A stretch of DNA of 56,001 bases from Rhodospirillaceae bacterium. GTDB lineage: Bacteria; Pseudomonadota; Alphaproteobacteria; Rhodospirillales; Casp-alpha2. Positions 36,023-44,470 of the stretch are shown piece after piece. Within the stretch, counting starts at the first letter, position 1; each line of letters begins with the position of its first letter. A model generated the notes under the pieces. The model made no database searches. It had not been told where the DNA came from and saw only the letters and a program-made list of their open reading frames with translations. The DNA is taken from contig JAERTE010000011.1 of NCBI GenBank assembly GCA_016845145.1, positions 1 to 56,001 of the forward strand, in the 5' to 3' direction. The position numbers and the translations under genes are program-made.

Positions 36023-36472
36023 ATGACGGAAAGCCGCCGTGAATACCTTCATTTTCGCCCCATTCAAACGCGTTGGAACGACAATGACCTGTACGGCCAC
36101 GTCAACAATGTCGTTTATTATTCCTACTTCGATACAGCAGTGAACCTCTATCTTGTAGAAGAGGGCGGACTCGATCCGCATGCCAGCACTGTTATCGGCA
36201 TCAGTCCTGAGACGCACTGCAACTTCCACAGCGCAGTCGCCTATCCAGAACACCTCGAAGCCGGACTTAGGGTCGGGCATTTGGGCAAATCCAGCGTACG
36301 CTACGAGATTGGTATTTTCCGTGAGGGTGAGGAGACCGCGGCCGCTACCGGTCATTTCGTGCATGTGTTCGTTGACCGCAAAACCCACCGTCCGGTGCCC
36401 ATGCCCACGCAAATCCGAAGTGCGCTTGAGCGTTTGCAACCCAATACCGAGACGTCTACCGGCACCAGATGA
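36023..36472 (+). CDS. Acyl-CoA thioesterase, 4-hydroxybenzoyl-CoA thioesterase (hot-dog) family
   Basis: The 149 aa hot-dog protein has the family motif [27 protein letters not shown], with the catalytic Asp in [10 protein letters not shown]. It is of the YbgC/FadM type and hydrolyses acyl-CoA thioesters. ATG 36023 follows AGGA by nine bases; a longer frame from a TTG at 35966 runs through the hairpin region and is unlikely. It converges on the hsp20 gene. Confidence 0.85.
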   Translation: MTESRREYLHFRPIQTRWNDNDLYGHVNNVVYYSYFDTAVNLYLVEEGGLDPHASTVIGISPETHCNFHSAVAYPEHLEAGLRVGHLGKSSVRYEIGIFREGEETAAATGHFVHVFVDRKTHRPVPMPTQIRSALERLQPNTETSTGTR

Positions 36473-36501
36473 ACAAACACCCGGCGGCCGAAACCGCCGG
36501 G
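36472..36501 (-). terminator. Intrinsic terminator for hsp20
   Basis: CCCGGCGG (36480-36487) and CCGCCGGG (36494-36501) form an eight-pair GC stem with a six-base loop. On the minus strand it is followed by TGTTTGTT. It lies between the convergent thioesterase and hsp20 genes. Confidence 0.5.
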
Positions 36502-36526
36502 CGCTCACCCAAATCACATATGTCTT

Positions 36527-36561
36527 AGGCGGGGTTTGAGGCTAATCAGGCCGCCTTTTTG
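36527..36561 (+). terminator. Possible plus-strand terminator for the thioesterase gene
   Basis: AGGCGG (36527-36532) can pair with CCGCCT (36551-36556), followed by TTTT. The loop is long (18 bases) and the 3' part overlaps the last codons of hsp20, so the call is tentative. Confidence 0.35.
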
Positions 36562-36995
36562 TGTTCGATCGTCTTGGTGTTGATGGCGATCTGTTTGGGT
36601 TTCTTTTCTTCCGGCACTTCGCGCACAAGCTCGATGTGCAACAGACCATTTGCAAGGTCCGCGCCGGCGACCCGGATATGGTCGGCCAGTTCGAAACGGC
36701 GCTCGAACGCGCGGCCCGCGATGCCGCGGTGCAGGTAGGTTGCGTCACCTTCTTCGCGCTCAATCTTGCCGGAGATCACCAGTGTGTTTTCTTTCACGAT
36801 GACATCCAAATCGCCGTCTCCAAAGCCGGCAACCGCCATGGTGATGACGTAGCCGTCTTCGCCGGTTTGTTCGATGTTATAGGGCGGGTAGGCGGTTTCC
36901 GTACCTTCATAGCGAAGGGCCGAATCCACGAGCCGCTGCATGCGATCGAAACCGACGGAGTGACGAAACAGGGGGGAAAAATCAATGGTACGCAT
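36546..36995 (-). CDS. Hsp20-family small heat-shock protein (IbpA-like)
   Basis: The 149 aa product starts MRTIDFSPLFRHSVGFDRM, the standard IbpA-type N-terminus. It has the alpha-crystallin beta-sandwich (YNIEQTGEDGYVITMAVAGFG...GRAFERRFELADHI...ANGLLHIELVREVPEEKKP) and a C-terminal I-x-I anchor (IAI). It holds unfolding proteins for DnaK refolding. The start chosen (36995) lies nine bases after AGGAG; the ATG two codons upstream is too close to it. A sigma32-like promoter and a structured leader lie upstream. Confidence 0.93.
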   Translation of the reverse strand: MRTIDFSPLFRHSVGFDRMQRLVDSALRYEGTETAYPPYNIEQTGEDGYVITMAVAGFGDGDLDVIVKENTLVISGKIEREEGDATYLHRGIAGRAFERRFELADHIRVAGADLANGLLHIELVREVPEEKKPKQIAINTKTIEHKKAA

Positions 36996-37118
36996 AGCCA
37001 TACTCTCCTTTGAGCCATATGGGTTGTTCGGAGCCCACCACCATGGTCGGACTCTCATGCTGTGATGCCCCGCGTGGGCGGAGCGAAGGCCGGTCCCTTT
37101 AATAGGCGACCGGGCTCA
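36996..37118 (-). promoter_or_regulatory. Structured hsp20 leader, candidate ROSE-like RNA thermometer
   Basis: From the predicted start the minus-strand transcript has a leader of about 120 bases. It includes a CCGGTC/GACCGG hairpin and a last hairpin in which CCATAT and CTC pair with GAG and GTATGG. This last hairpin covers the AGGAG ribosome-binding site and the ATG. Alphaproteobacterial small heat-shock genes often carry ROSE thermometers of this layout. The pairing was found by eye; no folding was computed. Confidence 0.45.
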
Positions 37119-37124
37119 AAGCAT

Positions 37125-37153
37125 ATTTAGGTTTGTGGATTTGGCTGCGCAAG
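37125..37153 (-). promoter_or_regulatory. Sigma32 (RpoH)-like promoter of hsp20
   Basis: On the minus strand CTTG (37150-37153) and CCTAAAT (37125-37131) are separated by 18 bases. This closely matches the alphaproteobacterial RpoH pattern CTTG-N17/18-CYTATNT. It falls in the short gap downstream of the cyclase gene and upstream of hsp20. Confidence 0.55.
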
Positions 37154-37174
37154 GGGGCGGGCAGCGGAATATAA

Positions 37175-39019
37175 TCACTCAGCCGCTTGCTGGCCTTCGT
37201 TGCCCCACAACACTTCGTAGAGCGTCATCGGGCCTTCGAAGCCCTTCATCTCATAGCCACCCTGGCTCTTGAATTTGTAGCTCTTGCCGGTGCAGATACC
37301 GCGAACGATCTCGGAAACGAAAATCTGGTCGGCCTGCGCTTTGTCGACGATACGAGCCGACAACTGCACCACGGTACCGAACAGATCGTTGTCCTCGACA
37401 ATCGGTTCGCCGGCGTTAAGGCCGATTTTCAGGTGCAGCGGCAGGTCGGGTTGCTGGGCGTTGTGCTGCATCGTTTCCTGTTGCATCTGGATCGAGGCGT
37501 CGACGCCGTCTGTGACCTTGGAGAACGACGCCATGATACCGTCGCCCGTATGCTTTACTTCACGGCCATTGAAGGCCGTAAGCGCGGCGCGGACGATACG
37601 GTTATGGACACGAACCACTTCCTGTGCCCCGGCATCGCCAAGCGCCTGGGTCATGGCAGTGGAGCCTGCGATATCGGTGAATAGCACGGTAATCGGCCCG
37701 GTGGCCGCTTCTTTCTTCTTCGGTTGATTCCACTCGCCCATGGCTGATTCCAGGTGCTTCGCGGATTCATCGGGGTCTTGGAAGTGCGTATTCATGGCGT
37801 TGCGGCCGGCTTGGAACATCTGCATATAGCGGGGGTCTTGCAGCAGGTATTCTTCATACTTGTCGGCAAACGTGGACGCGTGGGATTTTTTGAAGCCCAT
37901 GACGCGCACGCTGTCCGACAACACCTTTGAGCGCGATCGCCCGTCGAGATCGCGCTTCTCCGCCAAAGTTTCGCAGGCGCCGGCCAAGAACAGGTTGACG
38001 CCGAACTTGTTGAAGTTGTCCATCTTCTTGTTGTCGGTGCCGACTTTCTTCAACGATTCGCTGAGGAAGTCCATCATGTAGGCTTTTTGCTTTTCGGCAT
38101 GGGGCGACAGGGTCTCGACACCGGTATCGCCATCGCCTTTGCCATAGGTATCGGCGTCCAGTACGACGCCGCGGCCCTGCGCATCGGCATCATCTCCGCC
38201 CTCGTCACCGTGCAGGCTTTTCTTGAGGCGATCACTGGCTTCGGCTTCGGCCTCGTCGGCAAGCTTGAAATCGTCGCTGCCGCTCATGGCGCTGTCGAGC
38301 TCCGAGCGTTGCGCCTGTGCTTTGGCGCGGGCGGCTTTCTTTTTATCTGCCTTGGGTGCGGCTTTTTGTGCCAGGGGTTTGGCGGGGCGGTAGCGCGTTC
38401 TTTCCTTGCTATCCAGCGTTTCTCCCCGGAAGAACGTGTAAGCCATGGTGGCGGCGCTGAGGAGGAACGTTGCGACGAAAATCAGGAAAACCACCTGACC
38501 TTCCCGTTGACCGGTGATGCGATATCCCAAAATGGTCTTGCCGCCAAGAACCTCCGCCGAGATCACAGCGCAAATCGCGGCCAAACAAATACTGAACAAG
38601 GTAATCAGCAGCACCTTGACGAAGATGGTGGTCAGTGAGCTCTTACGTGCCGGCCCGGCTTTCTTTTTCGCCTTTTTCCTGGGCTTTGGCTCATCGCCGT
38701 AAAATTCTTCCTCGTCATCATCATAGTCGTCATCATCGTCGGCGTCGGCCCAACCGCCGCCGCCGCCGCCGCGTTCGGTCGTATCGGTTTCACCGTCGGA
38801 AGCTGAGGCACCTTGGCTTTTATAGATGATATAGTCGCGATGCGTACCTTCCGTGGTGTCGTAGACCTCGCGGACAACCTTGACCGAGCCGACGCCGCCG
38901 ACATCAAGCTGCTTGGCTTCTTCAACGGCTTGGTCACGCTGCGAGGAATCGAACTGCGCGTGGATGCTCCAGCGCCCATGCTGTTCGACATGGACCTCGT
39001 AATGTGTCTGCATCGCCAT
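37175..39019 (-). CDS. Membrane-anchored class III adenylate/guanylate cyclase domain protein
   Basis: The 614 aa protein has an N-terminal soluble region of about 75 residues, an extremely acidic stretch (ADADDDDDYDDDEEEFYGDE) next to a Lys-rich one, and two transmembrane helices (about residues 130-155 and 175-195). A long charged linker follows, and then a C-terminal class III cyclase domain (VLFTDIAGSTAMTQALG, HTGDGIMASFS). The two metal-binding Asp positions are present. It would make cAMP or cGMP at the inner membrane. No HAMP domain is visible. ATG 39013 is an alternative start. Confidence 0.83.
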   Translation of the reverse strand: MAMQTHYEVHVEQHGRWSIHAQFDSSQRDQAVEEAKQLDVGGVGSVKVVREVYDTTEGTHRDYIIYKSQGASASDGETDTTERGGGGGGWADADDDDDYDDDEEEFYGDEPKPRKKAKKKAGPARKSSLTTIFVKVLLITLFSICLAAICAVISAEVLGGKTILGYRITGQREGQVVFLIFVATFLLSAATMAYTFFRGETLDSKERTRYRPAKPLAQKAAPKADKKKAARAKAQAQRSELDSAMSGSDDFKLADEAEAEASDRLKKSLHGDEGGDDADAQGRGVVLDADTYGKGDGDTGVETLSPHAEKQKAYMMDFLSESLKKVGTDNKKMDNFNKFGVNLFLAGACETLAEKRDLDGRSRSKVLSDSVRVMGFKKSHASTFADKYEEYLLQDPRYMQMFQAGRNAMNTHFQDPDESAKHLESAMGEWNQPKKKEAATGPITVLFTDIAGSTAMTQALGDAGAQEVVRVHNRIVRAALTAFNGREVKHTGDGIMASFSKVTDGVDASIQMQQETMQHNAQQPDLPLHLKIGLNAGEPIVEDNDLFGTVVQLSARIVDKAQADQIFVSEIVRGICTGKSYKFKSQGGYEMKGFEGPMTLYEVLWGNEGQQAAE

Positions 39020-39230
39020 ATCAGTTGAATCCCATCAGCACGTCGTTCCACCCCTGGCCAAGTGCTTTTACGCAAAGATCACTCAAAGCTTATAACGCTT
39101 CTCAAGAATCCGGCGCAAATCTAACCTTTCGGGACGCCGAATTACGCCTCGTTCTAGCTTAAGTCTTTATAAGATATCAAACTTCCGGGCGTCGTACAAA
39201 ACACGGTCGTGAAAATGTGTTACGCCACAC

Positions 39231-39258
39231 AAAAGGCCGCGCCGAAGCCGGCACGGCC
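39231..39258 (-). terminator. Intrinsic terminator downstream of rpmE
   Basis: On the minus strand GGCCGTGCC pairs with GGCGCGGCC (39235-39258, one G-U) around a short loop, followed by TTTTGTGTGG. It lies 26 bases past the rpmE stop. The rest of 39020-39283 has no coding frame or other structure that I can support. Confidence 0.65.
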
Positions 39259-39283
39259 ATGTCACTGCGTTGCAGCCACAGAT

Positions 39284-39511
39284 TTAGTTTTTGAGGCCGA
39301 TTCCGGAAAAACGCTTGTTGAACTTTGCCAACTGGCCGCCGGTATCCACCAACCGATGCGCACCGCCGGTCCAGGCCGGGTGCGTGGTCGGGTCGATATC
39401 GAGCTTCAACGTGTCGCCGGGTTTGCCCCAGGTCGAGCGCGTTGTGTAGGTGGTGCCGTCGGTCATTTCGACGGTGATCTCATGGTAATCCGGGTGGATA
39501 TCGTTCTTCAT
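39284..39511 (-). CDS. rpmE: 50S ribosomal protein L31 (bL31)
   Basis: The 75 aa product ([20 protein letters not shown], then [26 protein letters not shown]) is the alphaproteobacterial bL31. It contains no cysteines, so it is the zinc-independent form. GGAGC precedes the start. A terminator follows 26 bases downstream. It is the last gene of the minus-strand run that includes the MFS and OmpA genes. Confidence 0.95.
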   Translation of the reverse strand: MKNDIHPDYHEITVEMTDGTTYTTRSTWGKPGDTLKLDIDPTTHPAWTGGAHRLVDTGGQLAKFNKRFSGIGLKN

Positions 39512-39563
39512 GGGTCAGCTCCAGAATTCAAGGCGCCTTATATAGGGGATGATAGCGGCGGGA

Positions 39564-40802
39564 TCAAGCGCCCGATGATGGGTTTTCGGGGGCGCATTGC
39601 GCATTGTCTGCAGCTTCGGCGGCAGGCTGGGAATGGGGAAAGCGTGAGCGTGTTCGAATCGCCCAGATCGTGACGGCCACCATCAATGCCGCGCCGAAGA
39701 AATATGGCCAGTCTTTTCCCATGAAGCCGAACAACGCGCCTGCCGCTGCGGGGCCGGCAACGCGAGCCAGCGTCGTCGCGGACCGGGTGACGCCCATGGT
39801 GCCGCCTTGGTCTTCCTCGCTCACCTGCAAGGAAATCAAGCTGTTGAGCGCCGGAGATATGACCGAAAAGCCGTATCCCGCAACAGACATTGCAACCAAC
39901 AGCAAAGGAAGGTTACTGGAAAATGGGATCAGGGCGATACCGATCGCTAGCGCCGCCGCGCCTTGGATGATTAGCTGCGCCTCGCCGAATTTCCGGCGCA
40001 ACCGCCCAATAAGGCCGCCTTGCACCAAAACGCCGAGGATGCCGACATAGGCGAAAATGTATCCGTTTTGCTCCGGTCCCCAGGCAAACTGACGCTTCGT
40101 CCACAAGGCGAACGTGGCTTCGAGGCCGGCGAACGCCACGGTCGCCAAAAATGAAAGACCGATTAACAGTCCGACATTTGGGTGAGTGAGTGCCTTGGTG
40201 AACATTTGCCGCCGGGTTTCCTTTGGCCGCGCCGCCAGACGTTCGCGGATCTCAGGCGCCAAGGATTCCTTCAAGAATATCAGCCCCAAAACCCAAGCAA
40301 CCGCCGACAATCCCGCCGCTGCCAGCGCCGGCGTGCGATAATCGGCGGTGAGCGGGTCGCTGCCCGCCAAGATCCCGCCGATTGCGGGTCCAAAGATAAA
40401 ACCTAGGCCAAAGGCGGCGCCAATGATGCCCATACCCTTTGCCCGCGTTTCGCGGGTGGTGACATCGGCCACGTACGCAAAGGCCGCTGACAGATTGCCC
40501 GCCATGAAGCCGCCCACGGCACGTGCGCCGAACAGCATCCAGATGTTGTCCGCATAGCCCAGCCATACATAGGCCAGTGCCGCGCCGAACAACGAAATCA
40601 ATAAAATCGGCCGGCGGCCCATGCGGTCGGATGCCCGGCCCCAAAACGGTGCTGCGATAAATTGTGTCAGCGAATAGGTCGCCATAACGAAGCCGACGGT
40701 TGTCGGATCGGCGTTCATGACCTCTGCATAGAGCGGCAATAGCGGGATGATGATCCCGAAACCGATCAGGTCGACAACAACGATGAGAAATAAAATGGGC
40801 AT
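39564..40802 (-). CDS. MFS transporter, TetA/DHA1-like drug-efflux type
   Basis: The 412 aa polytopic protein has about 12 hydrophobic segments. The MFS motif A (FWGRASDRMGRRPILL, residues about 58-73) and the motif C-like GLGFIFGPAIGG of drug/H+ antiporters are both seen. It would export small molecules with proton exchange; the substrate is not assigned. ATG 40802 was chosen; a TTG five codons upstream is possible. It begins 27 bases after the OmpA/MotB-like gene and is likely co-transcribed. Confidence 0.87.
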   Translation of the reverse strand: MPILFLIVVVDLIGFGIIIPLLPLYAEVMNADPTTVGFVMATYSLTQFIAAPFWGRASDRMGRRPILLISLFGAALAYVWLGYADNIWMLFGARAVGGFMAGNLSAAFAYVADVTTRETRAKGMGIIGAAFGLGFIFGPAIGGILAGSDPLTADYRTPALAAAGLSAVAWVLGLIFLKESLAPEIRERLAARPKETRRQMFTKALTHPNVGLLIGLSFLATVAFAGLEATFALWTKRQFAWGPEQNGYIFAYVGILGVLVQGGLIGRLRRKFGEAQLIIQGAAALAIGIALIPFSSNLPLLLVAMSVAGYGFSVISPALNSLISLQVSEEDQGGTMGVTRSATTLARVAGPAAAGALFGFMGKDWPYFFGAALMVAVTIWAIRTRSRFPHSQPAAEAADNAQCAPENPSSGA

Positions 40803-40829
40803 GCGGTCTGAGCTCAAGAATACAGCGAA

Positions 40830-42086
40830 CTAGCGCTGCGTCAGTTTCAATTCTATGCGGCGGTTGCGGCGTTTTGCGATCTCGTCCTTGCCGACGTCGA
40901 GCGGCTGGTATTGGCCGAAGCCGGCCGCGACCAAGCGCTTAGCGGGCAGACCCTGCTCGATAAGCTTCTGCACGACGGCGATGGCGCGCGCCGACGACAG
41001 CTCCCAGTTCGACGGGAACTGTTTGGTTCGGATCGGATCGGAGTCGGTATGACCGTCGATACGCAGGACCCAGTCGATGTCCTTGGGAATTTTCAACGAG
41101 ATATCTTTGAGCGTTGCCGCCAAGGCATTCAGCTGGCTAACACCTGGCGCACCGATGACGGCGGACCCTTTGTCGAACAATACCTCGGATTGGAACACGA
41201 AACGGTCGCCGACGATGCGCAGGCCTTGTTGGCGCCCCAGCACTTTGCGCAGGCGGCCGAAAAACTCAGAGCGGTATCGCGACAATTCCTGCACCTTGCT
41301 GGCCAATGCCGCGTTCAATCGCTTGCCCAGATTGACGATCTGAGTTTTCTGGGCCGTCGTCAGTTGTTCAGAAGCTTCAAGTGCCGCTTCGATCCGCGAC
41401 AATTGTGTGCGCAGCGTTGCCATTTGTTTGTTCAGTAGCGCAACCTCGGCCCGCGCGCTTTCGGACAAATCTCTCTCTTCCAGCAGCGCTTTTTTGTTGG
41501 ACGCCAATTCATCCTCGGTCTTGCCGGCCTTGGCGGCCATCTCCGAGATTTTCTTTTCCATTTCCTCGCGCAAGGCTTTTAGCGCCGCGATGTCACGATT
41601 CAGGCCGGCAATTTCCGTCAGTTGTTTTTCCAGCTTTTCGCGGTTTTCGGCACTGGCTTCTTGGCTCAACGCCAATTGCCGCATCAATCCGTCACGGGCT
41701 TCGGCGTTGGCCTTATGCGTTGCGCTCAGCTGTGCGTTCAAGCGCGCCTCGGTCTCCTCCGCCGTCATGCGCATGGTGGTGAGAGATGCGCGCAAGTCAT
41801 CGCGCATGGCGACGCTGGTCTGTAGTTCCGCCGACATCTGCGCGAGATTGTCTTTCAGGTTTTTTTGTGAGCGCCGCTCCAGGGCCAGCAGATCAGCCAG
41901 TTCCGTCACTTGGCCGCGCAAGCGATCAAGTGCCGTATCGCGACCCGACAATGCCTGGTTCAGGAAAAACTGCGCCAACACGAAAATCAGCAGCAAGAAG
42001 ATAATCACCAACAACAACGTCGCCAGGGCATCGACAAAGCCTGGCCAGATGTTGGTAGAGCGGTCGCGGCGTCCCAGTGCAGCCAT
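40830..42086 (-). CDS. MotB/OmpA-like protein with one membrane helix, coiled coil and OmpA domain
   Basis: The 418 aa protein begins MAALGRRDRSTNIWPGFVDALATLLLVIIFLLLIFVLAQFFL, where the Pro-Gly-Phe-Val-Asp start of the membrane helix is like MotB/TolR/ExbD helices with their key Asp. A long coiled coil follows (about residues 55-260). The C-terminal OmpA peptidoglycan-binding domain comes last (IDGHTDSDPI, NWELSSARAIAV, AAGFGQYQPL). With the MotA/ExbB-like protein just upstream (20 bases) it should form a proton-driven inner-membrane to peptidoglycan complex. The longer frame upstream overlaps that gene and is discarded. Confidence 0.83.
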   Translation of the reverse strand: MAALGRRDRSTNIWPGFVDALATLLLVIIFLLLIFVLAQFFLNQALSGRDTALDRLRGQVTELADLLALERRSQKNLKDNLAQMSAELQTSVAMRDDLRASLTTMRMTAEETEARLNAQLSATHKANAEARDGLMRQLALSQEASAENREKLEKQLTEIAGLNRDIAALKALREEMEKKISEMAAKAGKTEDELASNKKALLEERDLSESARAEVALLNKQMATLRTQLSRIEAALEASEQLTTAQKTQIVNLGKRLNAALASKVQELSRYRSEFFGRLRKVLGRQQGLRIVGDRFVFQSEVLFDKGSAVIGAPGVSQLNALAATLKDISLKIPKDIDWVLRIDGHTDSDPIRTKQFPSNWELSSARAIAVVQKLIEQGLPAKRLVAAGFGQYQPLDVGKDEIAKRRNRRIELKLTQR

Positions 42087-42105
42087 TTCAGCGCGCCGCC
42101 CGCGC

Positions 42106-43272
42106 TTAGCGCCGGTTGTCGTCGCTGGCCGCGGCCAACGTGCGGGCGAGCAGTTTAATCTCGCTGCGCAATTCCTGCAGCATGCCTTCGCGCCCATTGC
42201 GGGCTTCTTCGCGCAAGCCCGAAAGCTGCAGATCCATATTACGGATGTGCGCACGCGTGCCTTCATCCATGCCGCCGCCTTGCCCCGCTGCCGGACCGTT
42301 TTCCGCCAATTGCTGCAAGATCGGCCGGATGGCAACCTGGGTTTCGGCTAGGCTTTTCATCAACGCCTGCTCAGTGCGCATCTGGTCGGTCAGGGTTTCC
42401 AGCTTCGCCGTCAGGGCATGCATGCTGTCGTCAACCTTGGCGCGGCTGTCTTCGCCGCGGGTCATGGTGCGTTGCAGGTTCTCTAAGCTTTCCGCCGTTT
42501 GCTCCAAAAGCGCCTGTACATAAGCCGGCACGGATTGTTCGCCTTCGGCCATCAAGCCGCCCGACGACAGTCGCGTGACGCTCGACAGCCATTCTTCAAG
42601 ATCGTTATAGAAGCGGTTCTGCGCCTGGCCAGCCTGGAGATCCAGGAAGCCCAGCACCAGCGAGCCCGCAAGCCCGAACAGGGACGACGAGAACGCCGTT
42701 CCCATGCCGGCCATGGGGGCTTCCAGGCCGCGTTTCAGGGTGCCGAAGATGGCGCCGGGGTCTCCGCCCTCGACGCTCAGTCCGCTGATGACGCCGCTGA
42801 TGGAACCAACGGTTTCCAGCAGCCCCCAGAAAGTACCCAGCAGGCCCAAAAAGATCAGCAACCCGATCGTGTAGCGCGACAGATCGCGCGATTCATCGAG
42901 GCGCGACGCGATGGAATCGAGGAGCGAGCGCATGGAGAGCGCTGACAGACTGAGTGAATCGCGGTTCGACACCATGGTAGCCATGGGAGCCAGCAATTTC
43001 GGGTGAAGCGTCGGGTTAGGCGGCGCGGCGCGAAAAACGTTCTCATCAAGTGTTTGGCGGTAGCTGTCGATCCAGGCCACTTCCGGATACAGTCGGACGA
43101 CCTGCCGGAAATTGTAAATGATGCCGAGGACCAGGACGCCGACGATCAACCCGTTCAAGGGGGCATTGGCGGAAAAGAATTGGTAAAGCGGCGCCACCAA
43201 CAACACGCAAACGCCTCCCACGGCGGCAAGGAACAGCAGCATGCGAACGAGATATGTGTGGGGCCGGTTCAC
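42106..43272 (-). CDS. MotA/TolQ/ExbB-like inner-membrane protein
   Basis: The 388 aa protein has two early membrane helices (about residues 10-30 and 38-55). A MotA/ExbB-type segment follows: LLGTFWGLLETVGSISGVI, then FGTLKRGLEAPMAGMGTAFSSSLFGLAGSLVLGFLDL. A C-terminal coiled-coil and helical tail of about 150 residues completes it. These are the pore-forming stator signatures. It pairs with the OmpA/MotB-like gene 20 bases downstream. It is unlike flagellar MotA in its tail, and no flagellar gene is nearby. Confidence 0.82.
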   Translation of the reverse strand: MNRPHTYLVRMLLFLAAVGGVCVLLVAPLYQFFSANAPLNGLIVGVLVLGIIYNFRQVVRLYPEVAWIDSYRQTLDENVFRAAPPNPTLHPKLLAPMATMVSNRDSLSLSALSMRSLLDSIASRLDESRDLSRYTIGLLIFLGLLGTFWGLLETVGSISGVISGLSVEGGDPGAIFGTLKRGLEAPMAGMGTAFSSSLFGLAGSLVLGFLDLQAGQAQNRFYNDLEEWLSSVTRLSSGGLMAEGEQSVPAYVQALLEQTAESLENLQRTMTRGEDSRAKVDDSMHALTAKLETLTDQMRTEQALMKSLAETQVAIRPILQQLAENGPAAGQGGGMDEGTRAHIRNMDLQLSGLREEARNGREGMLQELRSEIKLLARTLAAASDDNRR

Positions 43273-43321
43273 GCCAGGTTAGGTCCTGTTTGCTATGTCC
43301 GCCGTCGAATGGGATTCAGAT

Positions 43322-44272
43322 TCAGCGTCGGGTCAGATTGATATCGACACGATTGGTCGGCTTCTCCGACGTCTTCGAACCGAGCGCACGGACATCGATC
43401 TGGGTGCTGCGTACACCTTTGTCGATCAGAAACGAACGCACCGCGAGCGCGCGCGACAGCGAAATACGGCGCGCCTTCGAGGTGGACAGCCCTTTGGCGC
43501 CGGCATAGGCCATCAGTTGCACGCGATAGTCCTTGGTGTCGCGCATGGCGGTGGCCAATTGCCCAAGGCCGGCATCTGCGCCAGCTGGCAATTTGGTAGC
43601 GCCCTCCTCAAACACAACGCGCAGCGCTTGGCCCGGTTTAATGTCGATTTTCGCTGGCGCGGCAGCTTCTTGCGTCGGTGTCGGCGCACTTGGCACCGGC
43701 GGGGCCTTCGTTGTTTTCGGCATCGGCGGCGGCGCTTTGGTCGTTTTCGGCGCGGAAGGCGGGGCTGGCGGCGCCGGCGCAGGTACGGGGGCCGGTGGCG
43801 GAGCCTTGGCAGCCATCTTGGCGGGTTTCGACGCTGGTGCCTTCACAACCGGTTTGCGCGGCGCTGCAGCGGGCGCTTTAGGCGTGGGCGCGGCCTTGGC
43901 CATAGCAGGTTTTTTCTTAATGGCTGGCGAACTTGTCGAGGCTTTTTTCGCTGCTGCTTGTTTCGGGACGGGCCTTTTCATCGCCGGCACCGCGCTAAGG
44001 CGCTTTTTCGGTTGCACGTACAAGCGCGAACGCACAGTGCTTTTCGGTGGGACTTTGAGGCCACCGGCGCTTGTGGGCGCACCCATCGGTGATACCGATG
44101 CCGGACCAACACCACCGTCATTGATGACGCTGAGATCGACGATAACGCCATCAACGTTTTGTGCCGCCGCCGGGTTCGTCGTTAGGACCGCGAGCAAGGG
44201 AAGTGCCAGCAAACCAGCGCGTCGGCGCGGAATTGCAAAGCGTTGGTGAATTTTGCCGTTTTGGCGTGCCAT
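43322..44272 (-). CDS. Proline-rich OmpA-domain periplasmic protein
   Basis: The 316 aa precursor has a signal peptide (AGLLALPLLAVLTTNPAAA), an Ala/Pro/Lys-rich low-complexity middle (about residues 95-205) and a C-terminal OmpA-like domain (MAYAGAKGLSTSKARRISLSRALAVRSFLIDKGV, VDINLTRR). The middle probably spans the periplasm. It is 49 bases upstream of the MotA/ExbB-like gene, so the three genes probably form one envelope complex. The start at 44272 follows GAGG. Confidence 0.8.
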   Translation of the reverse strand: MARQNGKIHQRFAIPRRRAGLLALPLLAVLTTNPAAAQNVDGVIVDLSVINDGGVGPASVSPMGAPTSAGGLKVPPKSTVRSRLYVQPKKRLSAVPAMKRPVPKQAAAKKASTSSPAIKKKPAMAKAAPTPKAPAAAPRKPVVKAPASKPAKMAAKAPPPAPVPAPAPPAPPSAPKTTKAPPPMPKTTKAPPVPSAPTPTQEAAAPAKIDIKPGQALRVVFEEGATKLPAGADAGLGQLATAMRDTKDYRVQLMAYAGAKGLSTSKARRISLSRALAVRSFLIDKGVRSTQIDVRALGSKTSEKPTNRVDINLTRR

Positions 44273-44470
44273 GATCGCCTCGGTAACCACTAAATTTCTG
44301 ACCTTCGCAACTGTCTTTTGCCGCATATTCCATCCGCGAAATTGGCTGCCGCTTGGGCCGCGAACAGAGACGGATTATGTCTGGCGCTCACCATAACCAA
44401 GGGTCGGATATCACACAACAGATTTGACTCGTATCCCGCCCGGTGCATACGGGAAGCCTCACAGGAAGCC

